A DNA stretch of 64,000 nucleotides. Source: Galbibacter pacificus. GTDB taxonomy: Bacteria; Bacteroidota; Bacteroidia; Flavobacteriales; Flavobacteriaceae. The stretch spans positions 434,001-498,000 of the forward strand of contig NZ_JAPMUA010000002.1 of NCBI RefSeq assembly GCF_029603155.1, in the 5' to 3' direction. Below, piece by piece: positions 18,445 to 25,101 of this stretch; positions within the stretch are counted from its first letter, which is position 1, and each line of letters begins with the position of its first letter. The notes below the pieces were generated by a model. It searched no databases and was not told the DNA's origin. It saw only the letters and a list, made by a program, of their open reading frames with translations. A program made the translations under genes and the position numbers.

Positions 18445-19278
18445 ATGAAAAAAACAGCAATAACTTTAATAACGATAGCATTATTGACGTCGTGCGTATC
18501 GAAAAAGAAATATGTTGAACTACAGGACCAAAATAGCGAACTTCAAAGTCAGCTACAAAAAAGCCAGGTTGAAAACGAAGAGCTCGAAGGCAAATTTGCC
18601 GAAATTCAACAAAGGGTCGATGAGTACAACAATAAAATAAGCAGCCTGACAGAGGAAAACAACAGTCAATTTGTTACTGTTGGCGATGCTGCGGTTATTT
18701 CTGAAAACACCAAAAAGGAAATGCGCAAAACTTTGCAAAACGTAGACCCTTCTTTGCTTAGCGGTGCCGAGACCTTAAAAGATTCCATGAATTTGGCCAT
18801 TTCATACAACCTTCAAAAATCAATGAGCAACAGTAGCCTTAACGAAGATGAAGATATTGCTATCGACATTGATGAAACCGTTGTAATGATTTCCATTTCA
18901 GATAAATTACTATTCAATACGGCAAGCTACCGCGTAAGCAACAAGGCCGACGATATCCTTCAAAAATTGGCCGATGTGATTAATTCGGAGCCAAGCATCG
19001 AAGTAATGGTAGAAGGACATACCGATGCCAGAAGCATACACAACGCAAAAGTTGAGGACAACTGGGACTTAAGTGTTTTAAGGGCTACTTCGGTTGTTAG
19101 AAAATTACAGGACCAGTTTAACGTATCTCCAGAAAAAATGATTGCTTCCGGGAGAGGGGAATTTCAACCGCTTGTAAGCAACGATACCAAAGAAGACAGG
19201 GCCAAAAATAGAAGAACACGCATTGTATTGTTACCAAATATAAACAAGTTCTTTGCCCTAATGGCTTCTAATGATTAA
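18445..19278 (+). CDS. OmpA-family peptidoglycan-binding lipoprotein
   Basis: 277 residues. The signal peptide ends in the lipobox LLTSC (Cys16-17 region), followed by a coiled coil at about residues 25-75 (repeated Glu/Gln-Leu heptads). The OmpA C-terminal domain is at about 150-268, with VMVEGHTDA, NWDLSVLRA and NRRTRIVLL. The family binds diaminopimelate of peptidoglycan and tethers the outer membrane to the wall. A strong intrinsic terminator follows at 19323-19355. The gene stands alone. Confidence 0.92.
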   Translation: MKKTAITLITIALLTSCVSKKKYVELQDQNSELQSQLQKSQVENEELEGKFAEIQQRVDEYNNKISSLTEENNSQFVTVGDAAVISENTKKEMRKTLQNVDPSLLSGAETLKDSMNLAISYNLQKSMSNSSLNEDEDIAIDIDETVVMISISDKLLFNTASYRVSNKADDILQKLADVINSEPSIEVMVEGHTDARSIHNAKVEDNWDLSVLRATSVVRKLQDQFNVSPEKMIASGRGEFQPLVSNDTKEDRAKNRRTRIVLLPNINKFFALMASND

Positions 19279-19322
19279 GCAATGATGAATTAGAATGAAT
19301 TAGCACACACTTTAAATTCAAG

Positions 19323-19355
19323 CGCCTTATTTTTTGATAAATAAGGCGTTTTTTT
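19323..19355 (+). terminator. Intrinsic terminator of the OmpA lipoprotein gene
   Basis: Perfect 10-bp stem CGCCTTATTT / AAATAAGGCG with a 6-nt loop, directly followed by seven T residues. It lies 45 bp after the OmpA stop. Its T-run ends within the stop codon of the convergent phospholipase gene, so the hairpin may serve both directions. Confidence 0.88.
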
Positions 19356-20358
19356 ATTTGGAGCCTTTTGGCTTGGAAGGCTTTATAATAAAAGGAGTAA
19401 ACCAATCCCAGGTAATTCCAACCGAGAACCGGGCGTAACTATCTACAAAACGATAGTTATAATCATCAAACCCGGCCGAAAATTGAGCTATAAACCCTAA
19501 ATCGGTATCCCATGGAAATAAAATCGCCCTTGATTGCACCCTGTACGGTTCGGTAGATGGATGTGCCCCAAAATGAACAAAAACATCCTGCCCCACAACA
19601 TACCTCATTTTGTTCCAATAAGCAGAATATTCATACTTAAATTCCAATTGGTGCCTTCCATAGATATCTACATCTTCTGGATTGTACCCACCAAAATTAA
19701 ATATGCCCAAAAACCTGTCATGATATAATTGATAAGCCAATGTAAAAGAGTGGATGCGATTAGGCCTGTTATTTTTATCAAAATGATTGATACGGTAGTT
19801 TATGGACAATCGTGTAAGGTTGGTTGAAAAATTACCACTTTGCCTGTTTAACATTTCAGACAAATCCGTGTTATCCGTAATTGTTTTATAAATTTCCTTG
19901 CTTTCCTCAGATTCGTCATCATACGCTTCACTAAAAGCGCTTTTAGACTGCCCATTGGAATAATGACCGCTCTCGATAGCTAAAGTTAAAAAGTTGTTTT
20001 CTTGGGTTTTAATAATGGGCTGCCATCCAAATAATATTTTATATGAAGGCGTTTTGATAGGCTTGGAGGTCTCGTTGTACATCCTAAGCTGTGGCTGAAA
20101 ACTTGCATATACAGCATATCCCGGCGTAATGGTATCACTGCTGAGCGCTTTTCTGATATCGTTATAAAAACTGTAATAAACCACTGGTTTGGCATCAAAA
20201 AGCATCGTTTCGTATGGGTTATTGCCTACGCCGCCCATAATATAAGGCCGCTCGGCAATTGGATAATATTCCTTAAAATCGGACGCTCTAGTATAATCTT
20301 GAGCCCTTATATAAAAACTTCCGCTAAATAAAAGAAAAACTATAAAATAAATGCGCAT
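19354..20358 (-). CDS. Outer-membrane phospholipase A-like protein (PldA/OMPLA family)
   Basis: 334 residues with a signal peptide (ending near RAQ, residues 18-20), rich in alternating aromatic/polar strands typical of a beta-barrel. The HYSNGQS segment (His132, Ser134) matches the OMPLA active-site pattern H-x-S-N-G. LTRLSINYRI may correspond to the following Asn-containing strand. The family hydrolyses acyl chains of phospholipids that reach the outer leaflet of the outer membrane. The catalytic Asn is not certain here, so the assignment rests on the His-Ser motif, length and barrel pattern. It is convergent with the OmpA lipoprotein gene. Confidence 0.66.
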   Translation of the reverse strand: MRIYFIVFLLFSGSFYIRAQDYTRASDFKEYYPIAERPYIMGGVGNNPYETMLFDAKPVVYYSFYNDIRKALSSDTITPGYAVYASFQPQLRMYNETSKPIKTPSYKILFGWQPIIKTQENNFLTLAIESGHYSNGQSKSAFSEAYDDESEESKEIYKTITDNTDLSEMLNRQSGNFSTNLTRLSINYRINHFDKNNRPNRIHSFTLAYQLYHDRFLGIFNFGGYNPEDVDIYGRHQLEFKYEYSAYWNKMRYVVGQDVFVHFGAHPSTEPYRVQSRAILFPWDTDLGFIAQFSAGFDDYNYRFVDSYARFSVGITWDWFTPFIIKPSKPKGSK

Positions 20359-20384
20359 TAGGGTATATGGTATATTATAACAAA

Positions 20385-20425
20385 ACTGCTTCTTAAACGT
20401 TTTGAAAAGTTATTTAAGAAGCAGT
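20385..20425 (-). terminator. Hairpin after the sugar dehydrogenase gene
   Basis: Perfect 13-bp inverted repeat (20385-20397 with 20413-20425; ACTGCTTCTTAAA and its complement) around 15 nt. It starts 18 bp beyond the stop of the minus-strand dehydrogenase gene and is followed on that strand by TTTTG. It also lies 27 bp before the phospholipase start, so it separates the two same-strand genes. Confidence 0.68.
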
Positions 20426-20442
20426 CTTAAAATTAATTTTTG

Positions 20443-21723
20443 TTATTTATTGGCCGTTACTTTCCAGATAATTCCAGAATCATCATCATTTACCAAGAGT
20501 GCACCGTTTGGCGTAACGCTAACATCTACCGGGCGGCCGTATACTTCGGCATCTTCATCACTTTTAATAAAGCCCGTTAAAAAATCTTTTGGTTGTTGCG
20601 GTTTACCGTCTTTAAAAGGAACGAACAAAACCTTGTACCCCGCAAAATTGGCACGGTTCCATGAACCATGTTGCCCAACAAAAGCGCCGTTTTTATATTC
20701 CCCCGGAAATTGATCGGCGGTATAAAAAACAAGCCCCAATGAAGCGGTATGGCTTCCCACGGGCACATCGGGAACAATAGCCTTGTTTACCATATCTTGA
20801 TGTGGGTCTTCTTCCCAACGCGGATCGTTTACAGCCCCATAATAACTAAACGGCCAGCCATACCATCCACCTTTTTTTACACTGGTAATATAATCGGGCA
20901 CTAAATTATCGCCCAGTCCATCGCGTTCGTTTACGGCGGTCCAAAGTTCTCCTGTTACGGGGTTCCAGTCCATCCCAACCGGGTTCCTGATACCGCTGGC
21001 AAAAACAGCTTTATTGCTTCCATCGGGGTTTACCGTTAAAATAGCTGCCCGGTTTTCTTCATATTCCATACCATTTTCACCGGCATTGCTGCCAGAACCT
21101 ACCGAAACAAAAATTTTATCTTTTGCATCATTTGTAATAATGTTCCTGGTCCAATGGTTGTTATAGCCACCAGCTGGTAAATCGGTTATTTTTTCTCCTT
21201 CGGAAGTAATTTTATTATCTCCTTCCTTGTATGGAAACCTCATTAAGCCATCGGTGTTGGCTACATAAAAATAACCGTCCAAAACCAGCATTCCAAAATT
21301 TTGATGAAGGCCTTCCAGGAAAACATGCCGTTCGTCCACAACATCATCGTTGTTGGTATCCCTTAAAAGTGTAATTTGGTTGGCACTGTCCTTGCCTGTA
21401 TTTGCTTCTGCAACAAAAATATCTCCGTTGGGGGCTATGTATGTCCATCGCGGGTGTTTTAAACCGTCGGCAAACCTGGTTACGGTAAAGCCTTCGGGTG
21501 CCTGTGGCGTTTTGTTTTCGGGCCAGGCTACCACTTTACTGTTTTTAGAAATAGACCGCGTAGCATATGGGGCGGGTAATTCCATACTTCCTATGGCTGT
21601 TTTCACGGTTGGGGTACTGTCTTTTACGGCTTCAGTTGTTGCTTCAGAAGCCTCTTTTTTCGGGTTTTGCTTACATGCAAACACCAAGAAGGATAAGCAT
21701 AAAACACTTATTGTTCTTTTCAT
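20443..21723 (-). CDS. PQQ-dependent sugar dehydrogenase-like lipoprotein (sorbosone/glucose dehydrogenase family)
   Basis: 426 residues. The signal peptide ends with a lipobox-like VFAC (Cys17), then a low-complexity Glu/Thr linker, then a six-bladed beta-propeller. Family-typical segments are HPRWTYIAPNGDIFVAE, the NPVGMDWNPVTGELWTAVNERDGLGDNLVPD region (given in part here), and GSWNRANFAGYKV. Relatives oxidise sugars or aldoses with bound pyrroloquinoline quinone, or serve as glucose/sorbosone dehydrogenases. No PQQ biosynthesis genes are in the window. The likely location is an envelope membrane facing the periplasm. The substrate is unknown. Confidence 0.85.
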   Translation of the reverse strand: MKRTISVLCLSFLVFACKQNPKKEASEATTEAVKDSTPTVKTAIGSMELPAPYATRSISKNSKVVAWPENKTPQAPEGFTVTRFADGLKHPRWTYIAPNGDIFVAEANTGKDSANQITLLRDTNNDDVVDERHVFLEGLHQNFGMLVLDGYFYVANTDGLMRFPYKEGDNKITSEGEKITDLPAGGYNNHWTRNIITNDAKDKIFVSVGSGSNAGENGMEYEENRAAILTVNPDGSNKAVFASGIRNPVGMDWNPVTGELWTAVNERDGLGDNLVPDYITSVKKGGWYGWPFSYYGAVNDPRWEEDPHQDMVNKAIVPDVPVGSHTASLGLVFYTADQFPGEYKNGAFVGQHGSWNRANFAGYKVLFVPFKDGKPQQPKDFLTGFIKSDEDAEVYGRPVDVSVTPNGALLVNDDDSGIIWKVTANK

Positions 21724-21799
21724 AATAAAAAATTTAAGCTTTTACAAATAGTTATACAACCACTAAAGTACAGCTAAAAAGAATAGTTTGAAAATAGGT

Positions 21800-22849
21800 T
21801 CACGAATAATATTTCTTACGGAGCCAAAAGGCAATTCTTACCAATATAATGAGTGCAGGCACTTCTACCAAAGGACCAATTACACCTACAAACGCTTGCC
21901 CGGAGTTTAAGCCAAAAATTGCTATTGCAACCGCAATGGCAAGCTCAAAGTTATTGCCGGCGGCAGTAAAGGAAATAGCCGCATTTTTATCATATTCAAT
22001 CCCCCTAACCTTGCATATAAAAAAGCCTATAAAAAACATGATGATAAAATAACAAATAAGTGGTATTGCTATTAGCATTACATCTCTAGGGATTTTAACT
22101 ATAAGTGCTCCCTTTAGGGAAAACATAACAACAATAGTAAACAGCAAGGCAATGAGCGTTAGCGGACTTATAAAAGGAATAAATTTTTGTGTGTACCATA
22201 CTTCTCCTTTAATTTTAGTAAAGATGCTTCTGCTTATTATCCCTGCCAGAAACGGAATGCCCAAATAAATAGCGACACTTTTTGCTATGGTTGCAATAGA
22301 AATATTTATAATAGCACCATGCAAACCAAAAAGCGGAGGCAACTTGGTAATAAACAGCCAAGCATAAAAACTATATCCAAATATTTGAAAAATACTGTTA
22401 AGTGCTACCAAACCAGCACCATATTCGCTACTCCCCTCTGCCAAATTATTCCATACCAGTACCATTGCTATGCATCTTGCAAGTCCTATAAGAATTAAGC
22501 CTACCATATATTCTGGATAGTCTTGCAAAAATAGTATGGCCAAAAAAAACATTAAAAAAGGACCTATTAACCAATTTAATGCCAAAGAAACGGACAATAC
22601 TTTTACATCCTTAAAAACTTTGGGCAAAAGTTTATAATTCACCTTTGCCAATGGTGGGTACATCATTAAAATTAAGCCTATTGCAATAGGAATGTTTGTG
22701 GTACCGCGATTAAAAGAATTAATATAATTAGGCAACATAGGAAAAAAATACCCTAAAGAAACTCCTAAAATCATGGCGCCAAATATCCAAAAAGTCAGAT
22801 TTTTATCTAGAAAGCTTAAGGTGCGCTTTTGTATACCGTCTTGAGTCAT
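21800..22849 (-). CDS. acr3: Arsenite efflux transporter, ACR3 family
   Basis: 349 residues with about ten transmembrane helices. The diagnostic ACR3 segment GLARCIAMVLVWNNLA carries the conserved, transport-essential Cys126. FTAAGNNFELAIAVAIAIFG and GPLVEVPALI are also family-typical. It extrudes As(III) (and Sb(III) in some members) using the proton gradient. It is the last gene of the arsR-DUF6428-arsC-acr3 operon. Its ATG overlaps the arsC stop by one base (TAATG), indicating translational coupling. Confidence 0.95.
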   Translation of the reverse strand: MTQDGIQKRTLSFLDKNLTFWIFGAMILGVSLGYFFPMLPNYINSFNRGTTNIPIAIGLILMMYPPLAKVNYKLLPKVFKDVKVLSVSLALNWLIGPFLMFFLAILFLQDYPEYMVGLILIGLARCIAMVLVWNNLAEGSSEYGAGLVALNSIFQIFGYSFYAWLFITKLPPLFGLHGAIINISIATIAKSVAIYLGIPFLAGIISRSIFTKIKGEVWYTQKFIPFISPLTLIALLFTIVVMFSLKGALIVKIPRDVMLIAIPLICYFIIMFFIGFFICKVRGIEYDKNAAISFTAAGNNFELAIAVAIAIFGLNSGQAFVGVIGPLVEVPALIILVRIAFWLRKKYYS

Positions 22850-23460
22850 TACTTGTTAATTTGTGAAAAAACATACCACATTTCCACAGCTATTTGGTTG
22901 CTACGTTCCATGTATTTTTTGGCTTGTTCGAGCGAATCATCAAATTCTTTGGGGTCGTTGTACGTAATGGGAATCCTCTTTTCCGCACCAGCAATAAAAG
23001 GACACCCGGTATCGGCTTGAGAACATGTCATGATGGCCGCAAAACCATTTTCGGGGTTAAAAACATCGTCGTAACGCTTAGAAAAGCCAATTATAGGATG
23101 TTCATTTTCTGCATATTTAATAGCATATACCGGATTTTTACCTTCTGAAAGGGTCTGTATTCGAAACCCTTGCTCTTTTAAAGTTCTTGTCACCATTGGA
23201 AACACAGCGGTTGCTTCGGTCCCTCCCGAATAGCAGGCTACTTTTTTAATACCAAAATGATATGCCATGGTTTGTGCCCAAACTTGTGCCAAATGACTTC
23301 TGCGTGAATTATGTGTACAAATAAAATTAATTGTAACTCTCTTGTTTTTAGAATAATTAACATTTACATACTCAATTAAAGGTTTAAATATTTCTTTGCG
23401 TTCTTTGGTAACCTCAAGCAGAGTAATTTCAGCAATTTTTTCTTGTAAATTCAAATACAT
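22849..23460 (-). CDS. arsC: Arsenate reductase, low-molecular-weight phosphatase-like (thioredoxin-type ArsC relative)
   Basis: 203 residues. The phosphatase-like P-loop is Cys48-THNSRRS, with two further cysteines at 146 and 153 (MTCSQADTGC). This is the usual Cys relay of thioredoxin-coupled ArsC, with wider spacing than in the Gram-positive enzyme. A roughly 40-residue N-terminal extension precedes the core, as in other Bacteroidota homologues. It reduces As(V) to As(III) for export by the coupled ACR3 pump. It lies 18 bp after the DUF6428 gene and overlaps acr3 by one base. Confidence 0.92.
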   Translation of the reverse strand: MYLNLQEKIAEITLLEVTKERKEIFKPLIEYVNVNYSKNKRVTINFICTHNSRRSHLAQVWAQTMAYHFGIKKVACYSGGTEATAVFPMVTRTLKEQGFRIQTLSEGKNPVYAIKYAENEHPIIGFSKRYDDVFNPENGFAAIMTCSQADTGCPFIAGAEKRIPITYNDPKEFDDSLEQAKKYMERSNQIAVEMWYVFSQINK

Positions 23461-23478
23461 TTGTTAGCTTTTTATTGA

Positions 23479-23952
23479 TTAACAGCAACCTGATTCTGGC
23501 GTACAACATGTACTTTTTTCATTTTGAAGGTCGGACAAGGAAACTTTCTTTTTTTGTTGCGGTATGCCACATGCGGCCTTTGCCAAACAATCTGTTTCAG
23601 TTCCGGTAAGGACAAAAACATCACCCTCAATATCCAGCCCAAATTTATTGATGGTTTCTCCCTGGTATTCTACTTCAATTTCATGATCCTCCAGTTTTAA
23701 TACCTTTTCAGATAGTTCAAGAATGTGTATCAATTTTTCTGGGTGCAATCTATGGTTGTAATCATTAGCGCTCCATAATTGAAGTCCAATTCGGCTTTCT
23801 TCACGAACGGTTCCTCCACAATCGATAAACTTTTTGTGTATATGCCCTACTTCAGTTACGTGGAAATGTGCGGGTACCAATGTCCCGTTTGGTAGTTTAA
23901 AAGCAATTTGTTCCCTGCTTTGCAATGCTAATTTTAATGCTGATAGTTTCAT
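23479..23952 (-). CDS. DUF6428-family protein of the arsenic operon
   Basis: 157 residues, a family repeatedly found inside ars operons of Bacteroidota and others but without an assigned activity. Conserved features visible are PAHFHVTEVGHIHKKFIDCGG (His-rich, one Cys), LQLWSANDYNHRLHP and a Cys-rich tail (TCCTPESGCC). The His/Cys content and operon position suggest As(III) or metal binding or an accessory step in arsenate reduction; this is inference. An ArsR-type operator copy lies 21 bp upstream of its start (23973-23988). Confidence 0.87.
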   Translation of the reverse strand: MKLSALKLALQSREQIAFKLPNGTLVPAHFHVTEVGHIHKKFIDCGGTVREESRIGLQLWSANDYNHRLHPEKLIHILELSEKVLKLEDHEIEVEYQGETINKFGLDIEGDVFVLTGTETDCLAKAACGIPQQKKKVSLSDLQNEKSTCCTPESGCC

Positions 23953-23972
23953 GGTAATTTTATTATTTATTT

Positions 23973-23988
23973 ATTGCTATATTACGAT
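23973..23988. promoter_or_regulatory. Second ArsR-type operator copy, upstream of the DUF6428 gene
   Basis: ATTGCTATATTACGAT differs from the arsR upstream site (24358-24373, ATTGCAATATTACAAT) at two positions and keeps its dyad layout. It sits 21 bp before the DUF6428 start, much as the other copy sits 17 bp before arsR. It suggests an internal, separately repressed promoter for the effector genes. Confidence 0.6.
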
Positions 23989-24005
23989 TAATAGAATCAA
24001 ATTTT

Positions 24006-24341
24006 TTAACAACAATTTTTATTTTTTGAAGAAGGATTCTGGGTGATAAACGAAGTAAGTACCTGCTGCATGGATTCCCAATTGGTCTCATCTATGCAAT
24101 AACAAACACTCGTGCCTTCAATAGTACCTTTAATGAACCCCATGTTTTTAAGTTCTTTTAAATGTTGCGAAATAGTTGGCTGCGCCAAACCTATTTCTTC
24201 CACCAAATCTCCACAAATACAGGACTGGGCCTTAAAAAGATGCTCAAGAATGGCCACACGAGCAGGATGCCCTATTACCTTGGCTATTTGTGCAATTTCG
24301 TTTTGCTGTTTGGTATATATTTCTGATTTGGTAATTCCCAT
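24006..24341 (-). CDS. arsR: ArsR/SmtB-family arsenic-responsive repressor
   Basis: 111 residues from ATG 24341 (MGITKSE). A longer in-frame start at 24422 would add 27 residues not seen in ArsR proteins and would read through the operator, so the shorter form is chosen. The winged helix-turn-helix is GLAQPTISQHLKELKNMGFI. The ArsR metal site Cys41-Ile-Cys43 (SCICGDL) lies at the start of the recognition region, and the protein ends in a Cys-Cys pair. As(III) binding should release it from the dyad upstream. First gene of the ars operon. Confidence 0.93.
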   Translation of the reverse strand: MGITKSEIYTKQQNEIAQIAKVIGHPARVAILEHLFKAQSCICGDLVEEIGLAQPTISQHLKELKNMGFIKGTIEGTSVCYCIDETNWESMQQVLTSFITQNPSSKNKNCC

Positions 24342-24357
24342 AACATATAATTTGTTT

Positions 24358-24373
24358 ATTGCAATATTACAAT
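24358..24373. promoter_or_regulatory. ArsR operator upstream of arsR
   Basis: ATTGCAATATTACAAT, a 16-bp dyad symmetric at 14 positions, lies 17 bp upstream of the chosen arsR start. A closely related copy lies at 23973-23988. Autoregulation of arsR through such a dyad is usual for the family. Confidence 0.65.
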
Positions 24374-24485
24374 TAATATGATTATCAAGCAAGGAAGTTA
24401 TCATAAAAAATTTAATCGACACGCAAGGCTAAATAATTTTTGATGTTGCTTGATACAATTAGAAGCGGCCCAACTATTTACTATC

Positions 24486-24590
24486 GGGGCGTTACCCTTC
24501 CTAAATGTCGGGTCGGGCTATCCGTTACAAGTCCTCAACCCCAATGCTCACGCTGGGATTTGCGGGCTTTACACTTCTATCCCTAACGCA
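24486..24590. repeat. Compact intergenic element bounded by GCGTTA / TAACGC
   Basis: A roughly 105-bp block clearly more G+C-rich than its surroundings, beginning GGGGCGTTACCC and ending TCCCTAACGC, with GGGTCGGGCTATCCGTTAC inside. Its ends are short inverted repeats (GCGTTA at 24489-24494, TAACGC at 24584-24589). From memory, very similar blocks recur in intergenic DNA of many Flavobacteriia. It has no open reading frame of note. Confidence 0.5.
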
Positions 24591-25101
24591 AAAAAATCAA
24601 CAATAGAAACTTAGCTGCTCATAATTATAAAATAAATCACTAGGTACTGGCTATAACGAGTCAATAAGTTAATGAGGAAGGATTTTTTTAGTTCAGAGTT
24701 TGGGTGTCTGTTTTAGGTTTCAGGTTTTTGATTCATTGTCATGCTGTTATGTTGTTGAGAGTTGAGTGTCCAGAGTTGAGAGGTTCAAAGTTCACCTAAC
24801 AAAGATCAACGAGCAAGGTTTCAGTCACGTTTAGGGCTCCAACTAATCCCTAACAACAATGGTAAAGGCATAGCTACATAATAACATAACAGCATGACTA
24901 CGTAGCATCAAAGTATGCGACTTCCCCTTGCGTCGAAGTGACTGTGATTTTGAATAGCTAATGGATAATTGTCAACTGTAAATAGTCAACAACAATTAAC
25001 TGTTAACAATTAACAATATAACTAATCCCCTATCGCTAACAACACTGAAGGCATAGCTGCATAACAACGTAGCATCTTCACTATTAATATATCTTCTTCA
25101 A

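Larger units (their letters stand above)
24342..25101. other. Gene-free region with dispersed repeats, arsR to uvrD
   Basis: About 760 bp with no supported gene. It holds the ArsR operator, then a compact non-coding element at 24486-24590. From about 24690 on it holds repeated short words (GTTTCAGGTTT, ATGCTGTTATGTTGTTGA, and AACAATTAAC/GTTAACAATTAAC near 24990-25016). Several words also occur at 34910-35110, and one (ATGCTGTTATGTT) recurs here inverted at 24883-24895. Confidence 0.7.

Noticed and set aside
24342..24422. Upstream extension of arsR (27 codons)
   Set aside because: It would translate through the operator dyad, and ArsR proteins start close to the helix-turn-helix.
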